Of a stretch of DNA of 64,000 nt, positions 58,896 through 64,000 are shown piece by piece. The DNA is taken from the IMG/VR virus record IMGVR_UViG_3300048582_000136, positions 1 through 64,000 of that record; one strand, given 5' to 3'. The translations under genes and the position numbers were made by a program. Source of the stretch: a virus. How positions within the stretch are numbered: the first letter of the stretch is position 1; the number at the start of each line of letters is the position of its first letter. Under the pieces are notes generated by a model. It was not told the origin of the DNA. It did not search any database and worked only from the letters and a program-made list of their open reading frames with translations.

Positions 58896-59402
58896 ATGAG
58901 CAACACACCAAGACTGACCAAGGCCCAACGCAAGATCGAGGCACTGGTCAAAGGCTGGATCTACATCGACATGTTCCACCTCAGCATTCCGGTATTTATC
59001 AGCGACGTGGATCGTGTGGCCTGGCTCTCCCACCACCAGATGGAGTTCAGCACTCTGGATCCGGACAAGAAGGTCGCAGCCATTGCCGGCTGGGCTTCGG
59101 ATCCCGAAGGATGCCGTTGCATTTACATGGTCTTGCCACTGGGAGTCACCTCAGCCACCTGGGCGCATGAAGCCTCACATGTCGTGGATTTCGTCATCGA
59201 ATACCTGGGGCTGGATCCAGGGCTCGAAGGCACCGAGGCTAGGGCTTACATGCTCGGCCACATCTTCTCCTCCATCGAGGACATCATGAAGCCACTTATA
59301 GCTTCTCAACCGGAGGTCTCAACAAATGAGAAACCCCGTCCTATCACTCCTGCTCCTATTGTCCCTATGTGCTCCTGCGCACGCGGAACCACCTGGAGGT
59401 AG
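58896..59402 (+). CDS. Putative zinc metallopeptidase, 168 aa
   Basis: I use the ATG at 58896 (MSNTPRLTKAQRKIEALVKG). Near residues 90-95 is WAHEASHVVDFVIEYLG, an HExxH zinc site, followed about 25 residues later by GTEARAYMLGHIF with a possible third ligand Glu, so it is gluzincin-like. There is no signal peptide. The last 25 residues (rich in Pro, Cys, Arg) are translated from sequence shared with the next gene and look non-structural. The substrate is unknown; it may cleave a host factor or phage precursor. Confidence 0.65.
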   Translation: MSNTPRLTKAQRKIEALVKGWIYIDMFHLSIPVFISDVDRVAWLSHHQMEFSTLDPDKKVAAIAGWASDPEGCRCIYMVLPLGVTSATWAHEASHVVDFVIEYLGLDPGLEGTEARAYMLGHIFSSIEDIMKPLIASQPEVSTNEKPRPITPAPIVPMCSCARGTTWR

Positions 59403-59694
59403 CTCCTGCTACCCCCAAGACAAAATCTCAATCCGTGATGACGGCCACGGCCGAGCAATCGTTAGCTTCTACAATTCGGAAGCCAAGTGTTCGACCAGAG
59501 ACATTGACGAAATGCACACCAGCGCCAATGGCATTGTTGTCCGGGTGATCATTCATCCGAACCAACCTGATGCAAGGGACGCTGAGCGTTTCACCGTCAT
59601 CCCCCAAGGACCAGGCATGTTCGCCGATCCACCTACGTTGGATGTGCCAGATGGCGAAACCCAAGAAATCTACGTCCAAGGAGGGATGTCATGA
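59326..59694 (+). CDS. Secreted protein with signal peptide, 122 aa
   Basis: Its start lies inside the upstream metallopeptidase gene (77-base out-of-frame overlap). The N-terminus MRNPVLSLLLLLSLCAPAHA is a clear Sec signal peptide with AHA-E cleavage. The mature protein has two Cys (CYPQ and AKCST) and is beta-rich. It probably acts in the periplasm. It is followed by a one-helix membrane protein gene in ATGA overlap. Confidence 0.65.
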   Translation: MRNPVLSLLLLLSLCAPAHAEPPGGSSCYPQDKISIRDDGHGRAIVSFYNSEAKCSTRDIDEMHTSANGIVVRVIIHPNQPDARDAERFTVIPQGPGMFADPPTLDVPDGETQEIYVQGGMS

Positions 59695-59792
59695 ACGCTT
59701 TTGAAGCTGTTCTACTGATGGTGTTTTCTGGGAGCTTCTTTGCCTCAGTTTTGGTAATTGCAGCCCTGATCATTTCAGGTCGCGAGGACTGA
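59691..59792 (+). CDS. One-helix membrane micro-protein, 33 aa
   Basis: The ATG at 59691 overlaps the preceding stop. Almost all of it is hydrophobic (AVLLMVFSGSFFASVLVIAA then LIISGRED), a single membrane helix with a charged C-terminus. Such short proteins in early phage operons may modulate host membrane proteins; the function here is unknown. Confidence 0.5.
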   Translation: MNAFEAVLLMVFSGSFFASVLVIAALIISGRED

Positions 59793-59880
59793 TCTCATGC
59801 ACCTGAGCCTCTACCCAATCGAAGATCTTCGAGTCGAAATCGCACGTCGCGAAATCAAGTTCCAACCAAGGAGTACCCGA

Positions 59881-60207
59881 ATGAACCAAGTGATGACACC
59901 CGCAGAGGTCGAAACCGCCCTGGCCAACAAGCCCTGGGCCGGCCAACGTGTCACTCCCGAACAGCTAGAGGAAGAGATCATCGACGAGGCCTACCATGTC
60001 TTTCCCGGAAGCACGGTAACCGTCTGTCTTCTCTTTCTCCGCAACGGTTTCAGCGTCACCGGTGAAAGCGCCTGTGCTGTGCCCTCGAACTTCGATCCCG
60101 AGATTGGCAAGGGACTTGCCCGAGCCAATGCGAAGCAGAAGCTCTGGTCCCACCTGGCCTTCCGTCTGCGTGACAGGATCACCCAGGAAGAGATCGCCCA
60201 GATCTGA
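59881..60207 (+). CDS. Gp49-like phage protein (PF13876 type), 108 aa
   Basis: I chose the ATG at 59881 because CAAGGAG (59867-59873) is well placed; an in-frame ATG at 59797 would add 28 residues (MHLSLYPIEDLRVEIARREI). The C-terminal two-thirds, VCLLFLRNGFSVTGESACAV then FDPEIGKGLARANAKQKLWS, is the signature of the Gp49-like family found in many tailed phages, whose function is not established. It ends the rightward unit before a bidirectional terminator. Confidence 0.75.
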   Translation: MNQVMTPAEVETALANKPWAGQRVTPEQLEEEIIDEAYHVFPGSTVTVCLLFLRNGFSVTGESACAVPSNFDPEIGKGLARANAKQKLWSHLAFRLRDRITQEEIAQI

Positions 60208-60229
60208 TCCTACAGTCCCATAATGAATC

Positions 60230-60257
60230 GACCCCCGCTTTTGGCGGGGGTCTTTTT
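60230..60257. terminator. Bidirectional rho-independent terminator
   Basis: GACCCCCGC (60230-60238) pairs perfectly with GCGGGGGTC (60244-60252), followed by TTTTT on the plus strand. It separates the rightward Gp49-like gene from the leftward transglutaminase-like gene, whose stop codon begins at 60257. Confidence 0.85.
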
Positions 60258-60652
60258 CATCCCAGGATCTTGCCGACCAGGAGCTTCATCGCGATTTCGA
60301 TGACCCATCGCTCGCGCACCAAGGTCAGGTCGTCTGCCACTTCTTCTGCCCATTCCGGTCGACCATTCTCGATCCAGCCATAGGTCTGGTGCCAGAGCAC
60401 CGCATGGCCGGCGCCTGTGTCTTTGACCTTGGTTCTCCAGATCTCGGCCGCACCAGTCACCAGAGCTAGCCACACACGCAGCATGCTTTTGCCTTCGGCC
60501 AGCCACAGGGCGGTGATCGCGAAGTCGTCACAGTCGCCGTGCATCCCACCAGCTTCGCGCCAGATGACACGGAAACTGTCGATCGCTTTATCAGACCTGT
60601 AGACGAAGCGCTTGGCGAAGTCTTCCATGTCCTCGTGGTAGTATCTGCTCAT
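60257..60652 (-). CDS. Transglutaminase-like cysteine protein, 131 aa
   Basis: I use the ATG at 60652, which overlaps the fibre stop as TGATG. The core MHGDCDDFAITALWLAEG carries the Cys, and GHAVLWHQTYGWIENG the His and acidic residue, in the order of the bacterial transglutaminase-like (BTLCP) fold. There is no signal peptide. Found after a tail fibre gene, it may process or crosslink fibre subunits, or act as a tail-associated amidase. Confidence 0.7.
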   Translation of the reverse strand: MSRYYHEDMEDFAKRFVYRSDKAIDSFRVIWREAGGMHGDCDDFAITALWLAEGKSMLRVWLALVTGAAEIWRTKVKDTGAGHAVLWHQTYGWIENGRPEWAEEVADDLTLVRERWVIEIAMKLLVGKILG

Positions 60653-62424
60653 CACTGGAATCCATACATTCTGATCCGTCCGCTGGCAGCGTTTCCAGAG
60701 GAAAAGATGAACCGCAGAGCAGTCGTATCTTCCCGCAGAACCCTAACTCCCGAAGACTTGATCGAGTTACAATTCCCACTTGTATTGTCGAAGGATCCTT
60801 CGAATTCGATACGGGTCTTGGCTCCGCCGTTCCCTGCGCTGAACATCTTCAAAGTCCCCGTAACACCATCTTCTGTTGACGCACTTCCGACAGATGCGTT
60901 GGTCAGTTGGATCAAGGATGCTGTTGCATCTTGTGTTCCAGGGTTCAATCCACCCGAAGACAAGCCTTGAACAGCATACTCATAGTCACTCGCACCTGCA
61001 GCATAGGTTGCCCCACCATCCGTCGAAGTCCTGACAGCCAAAGCAACGCCATCCGTCACAGGCTTTACGTTGTCCAACTCCCACTCGTAGTAACGATACA
61101 AGGAGTTATCGAACTCCGGAAAAGACACGCTGGATTGGTTGCTGATCGTCTTGTCTGCCAACAGGATTCGCCCAGTCCGGGGCACCCAATCCATCCCCGT
61201 ACCGTCTTCGTTTACAACCTGGATATATCCAGGCAGACCCGGTTCGAAAGGAGTTATAGTCGCGCCCCAATGGGTCGTTGCCCTCTGCTCAAACCTTGCC
61301 GTGCTCCTCCGAGGCAACAGGATTGGATCTCCTGCTGCCAAAAGGTTGATGATCACCCCCGTCTGGGGATACACCCACACAGGGTTGAACGCCCGGTTGT
61401 GGATCGTCAGAATCCTACCGTTCTCTCCCGAAACCGTGTTCGGAAGGGTAACCCCCGACGGGTCAGCATCCGCTGTCTGAATGAACACCAACCGGTCGGT
61501 CGCAGCAATCTGCCCCTGCCCCCTTGCATTGGTTCCAGCCGTGAAGCTGGTTTGGGTCGTTCCCCCCAGGAAATGCCGGCCGGCACCATTGATCGTATAC
61601 AGTGCCATTGCCGCGGCACCGGTAAAGTAAGCTGCCTTGTCACTCGCAGGGCTCAGCCCCGCCAATGCCTCCAGGATCTGGCTGAACTCCTGGACATCAG
61701 ATCCCAGCACCAAACCCAGGTTGGCTCTGAACGCAGCCGCCACCCCTGTATACTCCGAGCCGGCATTTGCTGCTTCCACGTCACCGGCCCCAGCGCCTGC
61801 AGCACCTTTCGATGCCCAGACCTCCCAATACACATCTCCTAGATCATCCAGGAACACGGTCGAAGTGTGGGGAACCAAACAGAAGTAAGTCGAGCCCCCT
61901 TCTTGAACCAAGTCCGCAAAGACATAGTTCGTTGCCGCAGCCCAAGGACCTCTCCGACGGGGAACCAAGGAAGCCTCAGCCAGGACCCCGTCCAAAGCAA
62001 CTTCAGCCTCATCTCTTGCATCTTCGGCCGCATCTCGTGCAGCCTCTGCCCCAACCCTCGCTGCCACCGCTTGGTTCGCATACCCCAGCATAGCGTCGAC
62101 CTGGACATCCCCAGGCAACACCTCCGGTGCTTGAGCCAAGAGCTGCGTGAAGCTCAGGGTCTCTTCTTCCGGGACAAACACCATGAACTTGTGCGTGTCT
62201 CCGCCTTTGGCGGTCAGGCTCACCTGATACCTTCCAGGGTAGAGCCCAATGGTCCCCACACCCATGCTGTTGGTTACCAGGCTCACTTCATCAGGAACCA
62301 CCACTGCAGTTCCCGCATCCAGGATCGTCCCATGAACCTTTGCGGATCGACGGAAACTTACCTTTGCTTCACCTTGCAGAACACCATCAGGTGTCCTGAA
62401 TTCTCCCGAAATCTGGCACAGCAT
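60652..62424 (-). CDS. Second tail fibre protein, 590 aa
   Basis: The N-terminal 110 residues form an Ig-like domain (GEFRTPDGVLQGEAKVSFRR, then LYPGRYQVSLTAKGGDTHKF). A coiled-coil segment follows (AARVGAEAARDAAEDARDEA) near 120-150. The shaft is beta-rich, and the C-terminal domain has YYEWELDNVKPVTDGVALAV and TLKMFSAGNGGAKTRIEFEG, which looks like a trimeric fibre head. It is transcribed leftward in an otherwise rightward zone, together with the transglutaminase-like gene. An alternative receptor-binding fibre is the likely role. Confidence 0.75.
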   Translation of the reverse strand: MLCQISGEFRTPDGVLQGEAKVSFRRSAKVHGTILDAGTAVVVPDEVSLVTNSMGVGTIGLYPGRYQVSLTAKGGDTHKFMVFVPEEETLSFTQLLAQAPEVLPGDVQVDAMLGYANQAVAARVGAEAARDAAEDARDEAEVALDGVLAEASLVPRRRGPWAAATNYVFADLVQEGGSTYFCLVPHTSTVFLDDLGDVYWEVWASKGAAGAGAGDVEAANAGSEYTGVAAAFRANLGLVLGSDVQEFSQILEALAGLSPASDKAAYFTGAAAMALYTINGAGRHFLGGTTQTSFTAGTNARGQGQIAATDRLVFIQTADADPSGVTLPNTVSGENGRILTIHNRAFNPVWVYPQTGVIINLLAAGDPILLPRRSTARFEQRATTHWGATITPFEPGLPGYIQVVNEDGTGMDWVPRTGRILLADKTISNQSSVSFPEFDNSLYRYYEWELDNVKPVTDGVALAVRTSTDGGATYAAGASDYEYAVQGLSSGGLNPGTQDATASLIQLTNASVGSASTEDGVTGTLKMFSAGNGGAKTRIEFEGSFDNTSGNCNSIKSSGVRVLREDTTALRFIFSSGNAASGRIRMYGFQ

Positions 62425-62674
62425 CGGCTCAATCTCTCCATCTGATCCTTCGGATCAGATACCCATATCTACTCGATCCGTCAACCCGATCAGGTCCGAT
62501 CGCGATATGGCAAAATTGTGGCCAAATTTTTTCAGAAGAGCATTTTGTAGTAGAGGTGGTGGTTTAGGGGTAGGGGTGGACTAACACTCCAACACACTAA
62601 CACCCCCCCCCCATTCGTGTTCCTTTGCTGCTCCGCAGCTGGCTGGATATCCCCACCAACCATGGAGCTTCATC
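62425..62674. promoter_or_regulatory. Divergent spacer with 9-bp hairpin, AT-rich patch and G/C runs
   Basis: No gene is seen. ATCTGATCC-TTC-GGATCAGAT (62440-62460) is a perfect 9-bp stem with a 3-nt loop whose core repeats the TGATCC/GGATCA arms found at 3548 and 20436. An A/T-rich patch with inverted AAAATT/AATTTT lies near 62512-62532. G runs GGTGGTGG then GGGGTAGGGGTGG span 62555-62579, and a run of ten C lies at 62603-62612. Likely promoter(s) for the divergent genes and perhaps an origin-like element. Confidence 0.5.
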
Positions 62675-63010
62675 ATGTCCACCTCTGTCATCGCCTCTGG
62701 CCGTCAGTCCGTCTCCTCTGTCTTCAACGTCATCACCGCCTCGGCAGGAAGCGTGCTCTCCATTCTCGAGGCCACCACCAACGCATCCGAGGTCCTCGTC
62801 CACAAGTCCCGCGTCCTTCAGCAAGGCGCCCTCGTCCAGGCCCAAGCTGACATCGTCCACCAGCGTGGCGACATCATCCGTCAGTCGGCCCTCAAGACCG
62901 TCACCGCTCAGGAAGAGATCCACAAGCGTCTGTTCCCCGGAACCAAGTTCGATGCTCCTGCTGCATTCGCTGCTGCCCTCAAGGAAATCGAAGACGCTCT
63001 GCAACCCTAA
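62675..63010 (+). CDS. Early-type hypothetical protein, 111 aa
   Basis: Starts at the ATG at 62675. It is a long amphipathic helical protein (FNVITASAGSVLSILEATTN, HKSRVLQQGALVQAQADIVH, then AFAAALKEIEDALQP) with no Cys and no membrane segment. It is the first gene after the hairpin-bearing spacer and so is probably transcribed very early. No family is recognised. Confidence 0.6.
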   Translation: MSTSVIASGRQSVSSVFNVITASAGSVLSILEATTNASEVLVHKSRVLQQGALVQAQADIVHQRGDIIRQSALKTVTAQEEIHKRLFPGTKFDAPAAFAAALKEIEDALQP

Positions 63011-63022
63011 AGAGCCCCTAAA

Positions 63023-63079
63023 CCCCAAGCCTCAGCGCTTGGGGCCAAGGCTTCTCCAACGATAGCACTGATAGGTGCT
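63023..63079 (+). terminator. Hairpins after the 111-aa gene
   Basis: CCCCAAGC (63023-63030) pairs with GCTTGGGG (63037-63044), and AGCAC (63064-63068) with GTGCT (63075-63079). No strong U-run follows either. They may be attenuators or processing sites; the spacer 63011-63135 has no gene. Confidence 0.4.
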
Positions 63080-63135
63080 CTCAGCCCTGCTCCGCAGGTG
63101 TCTGGAATCCATCCTCACATCTGTGGAGTCACACC

Positions 63136-63360
63136 ATGTTCATCGACACCCAAACCGAATACGAAAAAGCTCGTAAGCAGCTGCGCCATGTGATCAGGGA
63201 GCTGAACGCAACCGAGGAACTCCTGTCCTATCGGGAGCATCTCGGCTTCGACACGACCGAACAGATCCAAGAGATCCGGTCCCTCAACGCCCAGCATGAT
63301 CGTCTCGTCTACGCCATGAGCGAATTCGAGATCGAGACTATCTACCCCTGTAACTTCTGA
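63136..63360 (+). CDS. Hypothetical protein, 74 aa
   Basis: A helical coiled-coil-like protein (EYEKARKQLRHVIRELNATE, then IQEIRSLNAQHDRLVYAMSE) starting at the ATG at 63136. It has one Cys near the end. There is no catalytic motif. It is one of a run of small genes transcribed rightward to the window end, typical of early regions. Confidence 0.55.
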   Translation: MFIDTQTEYEKARKQLRHVIRELNATEELLSYREHLGFDTTEQIQEIRSLNAQHDRLVYAMSEFEIETIYPCNF

Positions 63361-63376
63361 ACCAAGGAGAACAACC

Positions 63377-63601
63377 ATGGTCGAGTCCCTAACCTATAGC
63401 GTCTCCCAACCTACTCGTGAGTGGGAATGGGATGACGCAACCAAAACCCGTCTGATCTCAGTCGATGGGGAATACGAGGTCACCCAAGATCTGACCTATG
63501 GATACTGGTCGCTCTGGACGACTGAAGGCACCTACATCGATTCACACCAAGTGCCACACGCCCTCGTAATGTTGGTTGAACCCAAGGAGAACAAACCGTG
63601 A
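63377..63601 (+). CDS. Hypothetical protein, 74 aa
   Basis: The ATG at 63377 follows AAGGAGAA (63363-63370). It is Trp-rich and beta-like (REWEWDDATKTRLISVDGEY, then GYWSLWTTEGTYIDSHQVPH). No motif is recognised. The stop overlaps the next GTG start (GTGA), and the next gene's ribosome binding site AAGGAGA is inside this gene. Confidence 0.55.
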   Translation: MVESLTYSVSQPTREWEWDDATKTRLISVDGEYEVTQDLTYGYWSLWTTEGTYIDSHQVPHALVMLVEPKENKP

Positions 63602-63744
63602 ACCCCAAGACCCTCGATGCAGGTCCCTCGCTCGAGGGCTTCCTCGCATATCTCGCTGATTCAGCGGGAGATGTCTTCGTGCTCTACGTCATTGGCGTAG
63701 TGGCAACCGCCTATCTCGCTCGCTACCTCAGCAAGCGGATCTGA
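63598..63744 (+). CDS. Small membrane protein, 48 aa
   Basis: GTG start at 63598, overlapping the previous stop, with AAGGAGA at 63584-63590. Translation gives a soluble head (PKTLDAGPSLEGFLAYLADS) and one membrane helix (DVFVLYVIGVVATAYLARYL) with a basic end (SKRI). Single-span, N-out or N-in topology is not decidable. Function unknown. Confidence 0.5.
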   Translation: MNPKTLDAGPSLEGFLAYLADSAGDVFVLYVIGVVATAYLARYLSKRI

Positions 63745-63746
63745 TC

Positions 63747-63902
63747 ATGGACCTCGCTCTCATGATCTTCATCGGAACAGTCTACTCCGCTGGTGGAGTG
63801 GGCTTCATCTTCGGCTATTTCGCAGGAAGGAACCGCTATGCCCGAAGGACTTCTCGCCCAAGAATACCTGACGCTCTTCGAACAAACCGCTCCGTTCGAT
63901 GA
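63747..63902 (+). CDS. Small membrane protein, 51 aa
   Basis: ATG at 63747. The first half is a membrane segment (LALMIFIGTVYSAGGVGFIF then GYFAGRNRYARR) and the second half is very basic (RRTSRPRIPDALRTNRSVR), so it should insert with the C-terminus in the cytoplasm. The basic tail is encoded in sequence that overlaps the next gene in another frame by 65 bases; the tail may therefore be unconstrained. Confidence 0.45.
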   Translation: MDLALMIFIGTVYSAGGVGFIFGYFAGRNRYARRTSRPRIPDALRTNRSVR

Positions 63903-63996
63903 GTTCCAGAACTTCGGGATTGATCCCGATCGCGATGAACTCTTCGACGATTTCGATGACGAGGAGGACCTGTCCCAACTCGATCTCGATGACTGA
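63838..63996 (+). CDS. Small very acidic protein, 52 aa
   Basis: I use the ATG at 63838, preceded by GGAAGGAA (63825-63832). The peptide MPEGLLAQEYLTLFEQTAPF is followed by an Asp/Glu-dominated tail (RDELFDDFDDEEDLSQLDLD). Acidic phage micro-proteins can mimic DNA or bind host polymerase or nucleases, which makes it a candidate inhibitor, but this is inference only. The window ends four bases after its stop. Confidence 0.5.
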   Translation: MPEGLLAQEYLTLFEQTAPFDEFQNFGIDPDRDELFDDFDDEEDLSQLDLDD

Positions 63997-64000
63997 ACCA

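Noticed and set aside
1-64000. A CRISPR array linked to the Cas4-like nuclease
   Set aside because: No regularly spaced direct repeats were seen. Cas4-like nucleases are common phage recombination enzymes.

Overview
The window looks like about 64 kb of an N4-like podophage genome (Schitoviridae type). The host is probably an alphaproteobacterium of the Rhodobacterales sort; this is inferred from base composition, the H-NS-like fragment, the ThyX/Dcd/thioredoxin cargo and the tRNA-Arg remnant. The strongest evidence is a leftward 3738-codon gene at 23748-34964. It carries T7-superfamily single-subunit RNA polymerase motifs whose spacing almost equals that of the N4 virion RNA polymerase. Around it lie the N4-type late genes in N4 order: gp51-, gp52-, gp53-, gp54- and gp55-like proteins, major capsid, scaffold, portal, tail-tube/adaptor, TerL and a gp69-like protein. 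The two small early RNA polymerases of N4 (RNAP1/RNAP2) are not in the window, and the gene at position 1 is cut, so the window is part of a larger sequence.

Layout. 1-934: a GC-rich block of small rightward genes, with a style unlike the rest. 946-11618: rightward early/middle genes. These include an HD nucleotidase, a HAD phosphatase, two NrdR-like zinc ribbons, a SleB-type hydrolase, the MoxR-AAA plus VWA pair (N4 gp24/gp25 type), and a pyrimidine nucleotide set (Dcd, ThyX, thioredoxin, dUTPase) among small unknown proteins. 11619-12074: an unusual spacer with a 3' tRNA-Arg fragment abutting a headless H-NS C-terminal domain, followed by a terminator. 12075-23747: the replication block, with a Dda-like helicase, family A DNA polymerase, Cas4-like nuclease, primase/helicase fusion, Sak4-like ATPase, SSB-like protein and RuvC-like resolvase.

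23748-58578: the leftward late block. It runs from the gp69-like protein and TerL (58.6-54.7 kb), through tail fibres (54.0-48.2 kb), lysis genes (48.0-46.7 kb), portal and capsid genes, to the internal virion proteins and the virion RNA polymerase. The replication and late blocks converge with their stop codons back to back at 23745-23750. 58579-58895: a divergent, highly structured intergenic region. 58896-60207 and 62675-63996: rightward small early-type genes. Between these two groups sits a leftward island with a transglutaminase-like protein and a second tail fibre (60257-62424).

How it works together (inference from N4). The virion polymerase is injected with the DNA and would start early transcription at small hairpin promoters. 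Many spacers here contain short perfect hairpins with 3-4 nt loops that fall into two sequence families, which are candidates for such promoters. The nucleotide enzymes feed dTMP synthesis, the replication block copies the genome, and the late block builds particles and lyses the cell with a T7-type amidase, holin candidates and a nested Rz/Rz1-like pair.
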